Shown here: piece by piece, positions 11,069-22,629 of the stretch | Layout of the letters: the number at the start of each line of letters is the position of its first letter | Position numbering within the stretch: position 1 is the first letter of the stretch | Assembly: GCF_000204055.1 (NCBI RefSeq) | Contig: NW_006768781.1 | Location: 701,940-765,939, forward strand | Source: Melampsora larici-populina 98AG31 | Taxonomy: Eukaryota; Basidiomycota; Pucciniomycetes; Pucciniales; Melampsoraceae | DNA: 64,000 bases | Reading direction: 5' to 3' | Position numbers and translations under genes: made by a program | Notes under the pieces: generated by a model | Databases searched by the model: none | The model's input: the letters and a program-made list of their open reading frames with translations, nothing else | Told to the model about the DNA's origin: nothing

Positions 11069-12195
11069 ATGGGGTTTGTCAAATACAGCCCTCAACTCAA
11101 AGTTGTCGCCCTCAACAAATGGCTTCTAGGACAATCAATTTCAGAAATCAACATCGAGCTTCTCACCGATGTATCTCCCAAGTCATTCAGACAATGGAGA
11201 AACCTTTACGAAACTACTCACTCTGTCATCAGAAACACCATGACCTACAAGAGACAAGGCCGTCAGACTTTGTACTCCAGAGAAGACCGCGAGTTCATGA
11301 TCGAGCTCATTGACAACGATCCAACCCTTTTCCTGGATGAGGTTCAAGTGGCGATGTATGATCACACTGATCTACTTGCTTGTCGCCAGACTATTGCGAA
11401 CGATTTGAAGGAGCGACTCTTCTTAACAGTTCACACCGTTTCAAAGGTTGATCCCAACCAATCGGCGGAACGTCGGGCTACTTATTCCGTGCGGATTGCC
11501 AACATTGATCCCAAATGCCTTGTCTTCCTGGGTAAGTTCAGTTCTTTGTTATGTCTTCAATGAATGACTTCTTAACTGACTTGTTTTTATTTTTCTTCCA
11601 TAAGACGAGACCGGTCTAACATCCCTAGAGGTCATGCAAAACAAAGTAAGATCGAAGAAAGGCGGACAACCACCGAAATTGAAGCGAAAACGATGCGGAC
11701 CCCATTACAGCATGCTTGCAGCCATATGCGAAATGGGGTTACTCGCAGTACACTCAAAGGTCAACGCATACCTTCGAAAGGATTTTGAAGCGTTCCTCAA
11801 GCACATCTTGGTAAGTTCTATTCTTTCTTCTGTCTTCTCATGCATTCAATGAAACTGATTGTTTTTCAATTGATCCATCCCACTGCCAGCTGCCTGTCAT
11901 GAACAGATATCCAGCTCGTAATTCGGTATTAGTGCTGGACAACTGCACCATCCATCATGGGGGAGCAATCGAACGCCTGTGCGCATCATTGGGCATCCTT
12001 GTCCGTTATCTACCACCGTACTCGCCGGATTTCAACCCGATCAAGCCAATTTTCAAGGTCTTCAAAGATCGACTCAGAAGAAATCAGACTCTGGAGGATG
12101 CATTCAATAAGCTGAGATGTTTGCTGGTGATTATGAGTGAAGTATCCACAAGTAGCCTGATCCAGAAGCTTTATGGGACATGTGGATATTATTGA
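11069..12195 (+). CDS. Tc1/mariner (IS630-like) transposase with Lys in place of the third catalytic Glu
   Basis: Three exons (11069-11531, 11605-11810, 11890-12195) give 324 residues with an intact frame. The N-terminus (residues 1-60: YSPQLKVVALNKWLLGQSIS...) is a helix-turn-helix-like DNA-binding region. The catalytic core shows DETGL (first Asp), VLDNCTIHHGG (second Asp) and YLPPYSPDFNPIKP. With 34 residues between the second Asp and the final position this is the DD34E arrangement of Tc1-like enzymes. The final residue, expected Glu in the PDFNPIE motif, is Lys (codon AAG at 12043-12045), so the enzyme should be inactive. The gene lies just inside the left TIR, convergent with the accessory gene at 12919-20800. 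Confidence 0.85.
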
Positions 12196-12918
12196 TATGA
12201 TCTGGACGAGCAAGAATGGATCAATAGTATGGATAACTTTTTGATTGTATCTTCTCATCTCAACCCTAAAAGGAGAAGTCATGTATCGTCTCACAAAAAC
12301 AAATTTCTCTATATCTGTGTCCTGAGTAATCAAAAGGGTTTTTATACCCATTCTTATTTGTTTGAATACCTTGATCAAAAACGAGCCAGAATTTCCACTT
12401 CTTTAAGAGCTTATCTCAGAGCTCACATGCACTTTTCCTAATCGAGTCTCAGAGCTAAGAGTAACCAAATTTGAACTGCAGATTGCAACATAAAAAATCT
12501 TTTAGGATTGATTGAGGAACTTCCATAATCAGTTTTATGAATCTCCATAGAATTGGTCATCTTATTTCTCAAAAAGTTGCTCAATTCATCAATTGTGAGA
12601 TGATGAAGTCACAAATCAGAATAGTCAAAAGTGTGTTGAGATCCAATTTGAATACAATTCGAATGAACCCATATGAAAGATTCACCTCAATAAGTCTTCA
12701 ATTGCACTCAAGTTTTTTAAAAAAAATCTTACTATGGCAAAAGGCTAATGGTCTTATAGACCAGGTTTTCACAGGTTCATACATAAATTTTCATTTCAGC
12801 AGTAGCAGTCAAACAGTCGATCTTTTACAAGGATTAATAATGGATACAATATTTGCTAAGCTACACAAGTGCTTGCTACAATAACATTTTTTATAGATTT
12901 TGATCTTGTTTGACTGGA
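12196..12918. other. Gap between the convergent genes of the Tc1-type element
   Basis: About 700 bp separating the stop of the transposase gene from the stop of the accessory gene. AT-rich, with short frames only; presumably holds both 3' ends and polyadenylation signals. Nothing else seen. Confidence 0.45.
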
Positions 12919-15900
12919 TTAATCCCAAAAGCCGGGATCCTTGTGTCTCTTGAGTTCAGCTTGATAAAGTGGGGCTTGATCATGTAAACGTACTGCGGTT
13001 CCATACACAAATCCCAACCCAGCAAGGGTTGGAACATCCAAAGAAGATGAAAGGAGCGCTTTGTAATCAATGATGTCGAGCTTCTTGAGAAGGGCACGGG
13101 TGTTTTCATTGTCTGGTGAAATCTTGGCCCAAGTAAGGAAGTCTTCAAGAGGTGGAGGAGGACCCGGAATAGGTGACTCGGTACGATTGTTGGGAATTTG
13201 TGAAGTAGTTTGAACGTTATCGGCAGGGGCAGCATGATGTTGATGAGGATGACAAGGTTGATTGGAAATGCGGCGAAATTGGAATTCAGGTAGCCTGGGT
13301 GGTATCATCTCGGTCACTCCAGATTTGCGTTTGAACTGGTTCGAAGAAGGCAAAGGGTCAATAAAAGACAATTGAGATGATGAAAAAGAAAATGCTTACC
13401 AAGGCAGTTGCCCATATATCCATCATCAAATGGCTCAAGTGGACTGCCTCGTTGGTATTTTCCGGGTTGATAATCCCCATACACTCCCTGCCTCCAATTG
13501 AGACACATCCATAGTCTTTCATGAGCTTGATTCGGATCCTCTGCCACTCCGGATCAACATTGATATCCTGTAACCAAAGGGGGATCAGTAAAAGTTTATA
13601 ATGGAGCCGATATCAACTTGTTACTTACGTCCATAAGAAGTTTAAAGCCAACTTCCTTACACTTGTTGGTCTTCATGGTTTCCTTGAACTGGTCAAGGAC
13701 TACCTCCAATGCGATAACTCTCAAGGCCGACTTGAGAAACGGTCCACGGCCAGCTACATATCCCTTGAATGCCAACTTACCATCTTGATCAGCCTCTCTG
13801 AGAAGCGATCTGCATACCGCTTTGACTTCAGCACAAGCATCAAAGACGGCCTCTTTGACATCGACAAGTGTAGCCCCGTGGATTTGAATCATGGAGTTGA
13901 AAGCCGGATCACTCGTGAGATCGGTGTACTTCTGGGCGGTTCCGGCTTGTTTTTCAGCCTTGGTCTTTGGGATTGGAGTGTACACATGGAACCAGATCTT
14001 GACAAGGCTCGGTTTGGCCTTGTCAGCATCCGAGCTAGGTTGAACGGTGGCTGCAGGGGATTGTGGCGGTGGTGTAACGGTCAAGTCAATGTCAACATGT
14101 GGTTCTGTTACAGAATCACATCAGTTAAATTGATGACGAATATTTTCAACAGAGTAATGAAAGAACTTACCGCTCACCGCTCGAGGTTGACCTTGAATAT
14201 CGTGATTCTCAAGCATTGGGTCGACGTGAGCCTGATCGATCAAGGCGTTGAAAGATATTGGTGGGGCTGGAACTGAATGATTTGAGCAATGGACAGAGAA
14301 AGAATCATCATATCATCATAACATTTAATCCCAAAGACGGTTCGCTTACAAAACTGGACAAAATTATGGTTCTCAAACCTGTGCAAGAACTGTGCAAGAC
14401 CGACGTGCAAGATCCGTGCAAGATTTCTTGCACCAATCTTGCGCATTAAATTTTTTGACGACCCCAGCTATTTTGTTCCAACTGGTACGAAAACCGTGCG
14501 AGACCGACGTGCAAGTTCCGTGCAAGTTCCGTGCAAGTTCTATTCATGTCTTGCACAGAAGTTGCTCGAAACTTGCACAAATTTTTGCATAGGTTTGAGA
14601 ACCATAAATCCACCATTAGCGTGATTTTCCAGTTTTGTCCAGGGTCAGAAACTATTTCGGCAACAATTGGCCGCGTAACTCTTAATCATTTTTCTTCACA
14701 AATGCAACCATCTACCCGATGATAGACTAGATACCCTCCATTGGACCTTATCAACTCCTATCAACCATCAAATACATTTGGCTGCTCAAACCAACTCTGC
14801 CCCACCTTCTCCAAGCACCTTATCCCCCTCTGCACGCGTATCACATGAATTCCCAGACTGATGGCCTTTATGTGAGTCCCAGCTCATCACATTGAAACTA
14901 TCATTGCTATCTGAAACCGAGCTCCATCAACAAATTTTCGTAAGATCTGATCCATCAAAAACCTAGCTTGAAAACAATACCAAATCCACCATTCACCTTT
15001 TAACAACTGTCGAATGTCTTCAGATTAGAGTGGAACATCCACAGTACCTTTGACAGCTGCATCTATTCTCAACAAACACTGTAATCACTTCTGAATCAGA
15101 TACTGGACACGAATTCTGATCATCCTAACGTCAGTTCAGCCTACTCAAGCTTAGTGCCGGATGATAAACAAAATTGACTATCTTATCATTTAAAACTTTA
15201 TAGACAGGACCTCTTCTAGCTACATCCCATAGCAGTTCAACATTCTCAATTTCTCTGCCACTTTAAAGCCCGCAATGAGCGCCCGATCACAAAACTCAAG
15301 ATCATAAGTTTGAGATTCGCTCTTCCTTCTTTCGAGGTAGTTTAGGTACCACTAGGTTTTTGAAAGCAATTCAAGCTACTCGTAAAGAAGGTTGAACCTC
15401 GCAAAGACCTCTGGGAAAACCAATCCTTCCTATAGGTTGAAGCATTATCTCAAGCGGCTGAAAGGTACCATTTGAGCTTAAACTTCAATCATCGATTTCA
15501 AAACAGTAGTGTTGATGCAGTCTTGTGTACTCTTTGTCTTTTTCTTTCAAAGCTGAGCGCAAGCTAATGCAAGGAATTCCCAACGTTTTGATTTCATCCT
15601 ACCCCTGAAATTCAGCTAAATCTTCTTTCTCTATCTCTTGTTTTACAAACTGTTGCATTGTAAGCTTTCCTCTCTTGTTCTCAAACCACAAAACCCTTCA
15701 GTCTTAAGTCCAAACTGAACGTCTTCCTCAAAATATTAGGGATTGTTATCACACAATTAAATGAACAAGTGAGAATGTCAACTGCTCAACTTCAAAATCA
15801 AAATGGAGTCATCCATTTCTTTCATACAATGTATGTTCTGGGTCTTTCCCTTCTCTTCACAATGAACAATAACTCCCAATCATAAGCTTGAATACACATT

Positions 15901-18900
15901 TATTTTTTGTCCCTACACGGAAAATGTATACTGTCAGATATCTTTTGTTAACCAAAGCTTCCTTACCTGATCTTTCGACCCAAATCAAACGACGGTCAGA
16001 CAAGAACCCAACAGAAGGTATGAATCTCGCAGAATATTCATCCATCCTTCTTTATCGATCTGTGTTGATTTCGTACATGGGTTCCTTATAGTGATAAGTT
16101 TCCTTGGGTTAAATAGCAATAGTCTATCACCATTAATCATAAAAGTTATTTATAAATTGCCAGGCTTTGAATCTTCATCTTACTCACCAAAATATCTAGC
16201 TCCGATTTTAAAATCTGAATGGCCAAAATCAAAAGAAATGTTTGAAAATCGAACTTGGTATTTTTTTGTACCTTTCTCCATGTAAACAACAGATACCTTC
16301 AGAGATCTAATATTTTTTTGTTCTCTTTTTCTCAAGGGTGGTTTCTTGTATTGAGAATTATGAACTCATTTGAATTTGGGAAACACAATATGGTATGTAC
16401 AAACTTCTTTTACTTAAACTCAGCTTTCATATCATGCTTTTTGACTTTAATTTTGAATCTCAATGATCAGAGATGGGAATCGATACTCGGTCAACCAGCT
16501 TTACTCGATGGCGGCCAAAAATGATATTGAAATCGAGCATGAATTGGCTCGAGGTGAATGAACTTTGACCTAATAGTCATGTTGTTGTCCCAACTACTGT
16601 CTAAACTTTTGGTTTGACATTGCGATTCGATTCAGCTCAAGACACTACGACTCACAAGACTTGAAAGTCAGAATCTCATCTCAGTGCAAACCAATGGCTT
16701 CTTGAGCCAACTTTCCATCATTTGATTGAGGTTTCAGTCTGGATGAATCATATAACTAATCATCGTCATTTGAGTGACATGATTGACTTCGGTATTCTTC
16801 TTTGAAAAGATGAATATCTAATTGGAAGTTAATCAAAATTCAATAAACATGGCTACCTCAGCTGGAATGGGATCAAGAAGTAATAAAACCATTGGAATCG
16901 AACCCATTGAGTGGTTAACATTAGCACTTTCAATCAAATCTCAATCAATTAGCTTATCAATCAAAGATATCAAAATTTGAAGAACAATGCATGATCTAGA
17001 GAATCAAGGAAATGAATCTGCTTCAATGAAACTCAAAACTTTGAAGAACGATAGTTCCGAATTGATTATTGATTATGACCACGGATTTGGTATTTGGAGT
17101 TTGTTTTGATTTTTCTATGATCGATTTCAGTGGGAGAGCGAACTAGAATGAATGTTGATGGAGGTTCCCTTTTTAGCCTCAATCAGCACCTGAATCCATC
17201 TTGAAATTCGTAAAAACTTGATTGATTCAATCTCATCGTCTATCAAATTAAGGACTTCTAAAGCATTCATCACCTCGTTTCATCAATCCATACAATCTAA
17301 TCTATTATCATCAATCAATACACTTTATCATTCCATTGGCAATCGATTGTCATTCATCAATCTTGAAACGTTGTCACCGAAACTTATCTTTTCTCCATTG
17401 ATGTCACAGGACTCAACCATCATAAGCACTCCTATTCAAGACATGATCCAATGACCATAGGATTGCTGCATTAAAATGTCTCTTACTTTTGTTCCTATGT
17501 TTCCTCAAATATAGTCACATCCACATCAAGCTGTTGAGTTTCATAAAGAGTCTCTAATTGGTCTTTATATTCATCAATCAATTCTCAATATCTCAAACCT
17601 TGAATTCAAACAACCCATAAAAGTCTTACAATTTGAAGAAAATCTGTACAACAGAAGATATAAGTCATTCTTCATCTTCAGATCCTCATGTCTATCAACT
17701 TGCACAAGCTTACAACAAGTATTTACCCTTCTTTCAACATATCAGTTCAAAAAAACACTCTTCATGTTTATCTGTTTCCGTCTATGTCAGGTCCACAAAT
17801 GATCATCATCCTGATATTATTCAATCTGCAAAAATATCAAGGAGATTCTAGATAATGCACTCACATAATCATGGAATTTCAGTCCTGATCTATTTATCTA
17901 GCTGTGAGTTTGAATCTGAATTTGACTTTCTTTTCTTTTAGAAGTCTTTGAATTCTTTCACTCATCTACATGCTTTATTTTCATCAGCATAACTTCATCA
18001 TCAGAATCACAATTATCCTGCTGTATATAATTATGATGTAGAGTTTTCAATATCCATCTTTCTTTTCCAATTTCTGATTTTGGCAGATATTTTCTGAAGG
18101 CACTAGGCAAACCTACCGGACCAGCAAGGCTTTCATCAGACCAAAAATTTTTAGACAGATCAACTTTCTTTGTGATCCCAAACATTGTCAATCTAATACT
18201 TGGAAATTATCAACTACTCATCTTCTTTTTTCTCATCAAGTTTGAGACTCTGACTAAATCATCCCTCTCAGACCCACATTCACAGGAAGAAAAACAACCT
18301 CAGTCCATCATCACAGGTCCAAATCAGACTCAAAGCTCAATACAGTTGTTCAACAAACTGAGATTCAAATGAAGGTTTTGGGATCCTAATGAAGAACTCT
18401 TTGATGTTCTCAAAGCCCTTGATCGAGTATGACCATTTTTCTTATCTCTTCCCTGACAGCATATTTCACCTTATTCTAAGATTTCCACCAATCATCAATG
18501 ATAGGGTGAAGAGGGTCTAAGGGGCAAGTTGTTTTATACATCTGATTCTTTTGCTTCAGATCTTTTAGATCATGTCTACTTCATGATAACAAGCCTAATT
18601 TGGAACAATAGTTGGCTAAAAAAAGACCCATTATGGAAGGCCTGATGATATTATTAGAGGAAGCTATTAAAACAAATGCTCAGCTCAAGACTTTGAAAAA
18701 GTTCATGATGTTATTTTTGGTTTGCTGGAAATGAAAGCTTTCAAAGAGTATTATGACCTCTTCTACCATTTTTCTCTTCTCACTCTTTTTACTATGTAGT
18801 CTGCTATCACACAATTTCTAATTGCATCTATTCTTGACCAATGTGATCCTAATTCATACATCACATCCAAGAGATATTGCCCTGGTTCATCACACACCCA

Positions 18901-20800
18901 GTCAAGTACCAAGAGTGACAAAAATAAGGTCAATGAACTATGCTAAGAAACCCAGAAATTGAAAGTGCATAATTTGTTTATCATGTATATATGTCTTTTT
19001 TGTTCCACTTTGATTCCTTGAATTTGAATTCTACTAGGAATAAGGACCACCATCACCATCACTATCTACCATCTTATCATCATGAATTTATCAGATCCAA
19101 CAGGCCTAAACATTCAGAAACCAAAATCCATTTCACAAGTGACATTCCAATCAAATCAAGAAGTTTGTTTACAAATCTTATATAAATATGATGATCCATG
19201 CCATACTGCTTCTGTCCTTGAAGTCAGATTAGAGATCCTTACTCAATCAGAGCATTTGGATGCTTTGATTGAAAATTTGATTCAAGTGGATCTATACAAC
19301 TGATTTCTGTGTACACCAACAGACCAACACAGAAATTGTTTCATTCTCAGTGTACATGTATACCTCTCAATAATTCCACAGTTGAAAGACAGTCAAGCAG
19401 GTATGATTTTCAATTCAGTTGTCCGCTCTGAAATTTTGCTGTTCATTTATGGTTTTTTCATATACATCTCATTGGTCTTTTTCATACCCACTGCTCAGGC
19501 TCTTTGGTCTCTGAAGTATTTAGGTCAGCTTGCCATGTTTTTGATTGCCACTTCAATCTTGAAACCAATAATACCCTTTTACTGGAGATGATTGAGAAAC
19601 ACTCTTGCCAACACCCATTTAAGTCATTATTACAAAGAAACTAAATTGAGGAATGCTTCATACTCTTTGATAAGATTTGGGAAATTTAAGTCAATCACAT
19701 TTAAAAATTGTGTGATACCTACATATGCAACGCAGGGAAAGACATATACAGTGGTTGAGGGAGAAGGGTACTTTCAAAACTTGAATTGTGATCATTCAAT
19801 GAATCAATATATTGGCTCAACAAAAATCAAATGTATTTGTATGACATAGGCTGATTTTAGAATATGGTGAAAAGCTTAATTCTCCACTTGGATTGATCAT
19901 GTTGAGAATCACCTGGATTGCAACCACATCCTTTCAGTAGACTCAGTATTGATGCCCTGTTGATGTTTAAAAGATCAGAATGTTCCAGACTTTTTGGTGG
20001 AAGTTCTAATTTGTTGGTATGTACAGGTTCTCTGTCAGTATTAATAATTACATTGAGCTTCAAGAAACTTACCATACTTTGTTTATCACTTTGTAAGTGT
20101 TGCATTGTCCAAATATATTCAAGCATCACACTGTGTGCCTCAATTTTTTGACTCCTCTGTTGCAAATAGGTTTTTCAGGTTGAGGTCATCAAGGGCTGCG
20201 CCTGCCACTGAAGTCATTATATGTAGATGTGGGTGCAATTAGGGTTTTGTAATACTTATACATGACATGGCGGCGTCAGCCGCTAAAGCGGCGCCCGCCG
20301 CTAAGTTGCTAGTGAGAATAAAAAGCGAGATGAGTGAATGGAAGCAAAGAGAGATTTCAAGATGGGTGGAAAAACTCACCTGGCGGCGGTCCATTACCAA
20401 GTGTACACTGAAATTGTCGGAAACCTGGTTCGCATCTTGGATCCAAATGGATCAGTTTGTTATCTTGATATTGACGTGGGCCGCCGGTAACGTTTTCGAA
20501 ATGATGGCCACGTCTGCGGAGAGAAATTGAAGGTCAACAGCTACCAAACAACTTCAATCGAGTGAAATGGAATGGAATCAATGAAGGCTTACTTGTACAT
20601 TTGATAAGGGCTACCGTCCCTACCACGTTCGGGGCTAAGGCCTTCGGGTCCAGCTTGTCTTGCTTGGCGAATCGCACTGAAAAAACCATTGGTCAGTGAA
20701 TCATCATCAATAAGAAATGGTATTTGAATCCTCACAGTGCTTCACGTCTTTTCCGTTCAGCTTCGAGAAGAATTTCTTTTTTGGTTGGTTTTTTAACCAT
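12919..20800 (-). CDS. Accessory protein of the Tc1-type element, C-terminal SAM-like domain
   Basis: Exons read by hand: 20800-20736, 20676-20593, 20513-20380, 14272-14171, 14104-13629, 13567-13400, 13335-12919; 481 residues with all phases consistent. The N-terminus is basic (MVKKPTKKEILLEAERKRRE), followed by a Gly/Arg-rich stretch, a proline-rich linker (VTPPPQSP) and a roughly 130-residue region starting LVKIWFHVYTPIPKTKAEKQ. The last 70 residues contain DFLTWAKISPD, LDVPTLAGLGFVYGTAVRL and APLYQAEL, matching the pattern repeated twice in the protein at 48203-49117 and resembling a sterile-alpha-motif fold. I do not recognise the protein as a whole. It lies inside the TIRs, starting about 230 bp from the right end, so it is part of the transposon. 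Intron 3 is 6.1 kb because of an insertion (14305-20312). A role as transposition helper or DNA-binding partner is inference. Confidence 0.7.
14305..20312 (+). mobile_element. Insertion in intron 3 of the accessory gene, Helitron-like 3' end
   Basis: The right end shows a GC-rich hairpin (20287-20302, AGCGGCG-CC-CGCCGCT), six bases, then CTAG at 20309-20312 followed by T, the classic Helitron 3' signature. A candidate left end, A followed by TC, lies at 14304/14305. Removing 14305-20312 leaves a pyrimidine-rich intron of 99 nt, typical of this genome. Between the ends the DNA is AT-rich with many stops; I see no Rep/helicase. A short in-frame-looking piece on the minus strand at 17958-18191 has no recognised family. 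The left boundary is uncertain, and several insertions may be stacked here. Confidence 0.35.
14367..14604. mobile_element. 238-bp MITE
   Basis: Inverted ends TGGTTCTCAAACCTGTGCAA (left) and the mirror of TGGTTCTCAAACCTATGCAA (right), flanked by TA on both sides. The interior is rich in GTGCAAG repeats. It is nested within the 6-kb insertion. Its end resembles, but is not the same as, that of the MITE at 37501-37660 (GTGGCTCTCAAACCTG). Confidence 0.7.
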
Positions 20801-21032
20801 GGTGGATGTGGAACAGATTGTTGGAATAGGTGTGGTGGGATCAAGGGTATAGTCGTGGTGGGCTGGAGGGTATGGAGGGTATGGAGTCGAGTGGTCAACA
20901 ACAGTCAACTAGCCAAATTCAATTGAGATCTCACTCATCTCGATTGAAGGCTATGCTTATATTTTTGCCTGTACTGGGCAAAATATTATTTTACAAAAAC
21001 TTGGCGGGCCAAGCTATTTTGGATTGACTGTA

Positions 21033-22627
21033 AATGCGTAGATGATAAAGAAAAAAGTGGAACCACAATACCAAAATCATCCATGATTATATATATTGAT
21101 GCCTTACAACTCTTACAATGGTCAACAGCCTCAAAAACCAATCCATTAAAATTTATAACATCATCATTTATTTCATAAGGGCACTGTCTTTCCGTTGCTT
21201 AGGTTATACCTAAGTGAGGGAAAGTTTCTTATAACGGGGGCTAGGCACCGCCTGTACAGATAGTTCCTTTTGAACTCTCCTTACCGCGGGGCCTGGTAGT
21301 TGGAGGAGGTTTACAAAAGGTTCAATTTTGGAGAGATCTCTTTGTAGATCTCTCTTAATTGTTGTAGTGGTTTCTGTACCAACACACAACCTTTTGAGTG
21401 CCTCCTCGAATATCTGTAACACTAGAGAAGGGTGGGTGGGGGGCCAAAATTAATTATTAGTAATGTTAGGTGTTATAAATTGAGTGTGAATTAGTCAATA
21501 ATGTGATAGGGTGGATAGTTAAGGAAAACAGATGGGGGGATTTCTTAAGTAGGAAAGGAAAAATTATGTTGGAAGAGGAGGAGGAGTCTTTCAACTAGGT
21601 ATTTCTTCCTCCTTGTGTCAAAAGGTGACACACGACCTCTTCCCGTCTTGGTACATAATGTATTCTAGATTGGGTTCTATTTCCAATTCCCTTGGCTCCT
21701 TGGCCTTACCTAAACTTACAAGGTTACTCCCTTCATGGACATGTCTTGCACCTCGTGCCTTGAGCAAGAGGCTATCAATTTTGACCAAAAACCCCTAAAA
21801 ACCATGTAATGACACAATGTGATGACTTTGTTACTTAATTTACACAGCCAAAGCAATCAATTATGTAATTATATGTTAGATGGCACTTCTTATGATGACT
21901 ACATGTGATTCTTTCCTTATAATCTGGTTGAAAACCTATGTTTGAAGTTACGGGTTTCTTCAAATGATGTCCAATTTTTGATTACTAAAGTGCATCTTCT
22001 AGAGATCATGATGCTGTTTGATAATTGGTGTCATATCATGTACTTCCAATGAGTAATGGATGAGTTATTGAGTTGTGAAGTTAAGGTTTTTGTTTGTGGA
22101 TGTTGTTACATGTATGCATGTAAGTGTAAAATTTGAAGTTCACTCCAATTCCTTGTTCCTCTTATAACTTTCTTTCCACACCTCAGTTACTAGTGGCTTA
22201 AAGCTTGGGTTTATGTAATCAATGCTTATGCGTTGAATGAGCTATCTACCATCCAATTCTGATGTCATCTGAAAATTGTAATCAGCTAAAAAACCTACAT
22301 TTTTGACAAAATTCACACATTTTCCCCCTTTACACAGCCATTGCTAACACTCTCCTGCCCCTGTGATGTTACATCATCATCTATAGCCTTAAAACTCCTT
22401 TAAAATCCTCTTGGCAACCTTGAATATTACTAATACCACCATTACATATGTAAACTACCTGTAAACCCTTCTTTACCAATTTTGAAAAAGTACCATTTTC
22501 TTGATAACCTCTATTCCTCCCTATCAACAATTGAAGTTGTTGCTCTATAACATAATCTTTCATATTCTAACCTCCCAATACCCATAAACCTAATATCAAT
22601 ACCCTAAAAACCATTTCCCAGCCTGTA
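21033..22627 (+). repeat. AT-rich repeat family, copy 2, left part
   Basis: Same landmark order as the inverted copy at 7836-10110: TCAACAGCCTCAAAAACCAATCC at about 21122, GAGTTATTGAGTTGTGAAGTTAAGG at about 22060, CCTCTTGGCAACCTTG at about 22408. The repeat begins directly at the right end of the Tc1-type element and is interrupted at 22628 by the pogo element; it resumes at 25491. A small block at 21180-21420 has no counterpart that I recognise in the other copies. No gene seen. Confidence 0.65.
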
Positions 22628-22629
22628 TA

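Larger units (their letters stand above)
10849..21030. mobile_element. Tc1/mariner-type element with two genes, enlarged by nested insertions
   Basis: The left end (CATTCAATCCAAAAAAGCTTGG from 10849) and the reverse complement of the right end (CAGTCAATCCAAAATAGCTTGG ending at 21030) match over roughly 130 bp, through GTTTTTGTAAAATAATATTTTG and TTCAATCGAGATGAGTGAGA. TA flanks both ends. The element holds a DD34E-type transposase on the plus strand (11069-12195) and a convergent seven-exon gene on the minus strand (20800-12919). Without the roughly 6-kb insertion in intron 3 of that second gene the element would be about 4.2 kb. The third base of the left terminus differs (CAT versus CAG). Confidence 0.8.

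Noticed and set aside
13785..14276. 163-codon plus-strand frame
   Set aside because: Antisense to exons 4 and 5 of the Tc1 accessory gene, which has consistent splicing and a continuous product.
20287..20302. GC-rich hairpin considered as a structured RNA gene
   Set aside because: Stem of only seven base pairs with a two-base loop and no cloverleaf; the following CTAG-T fits a Helitron end better.
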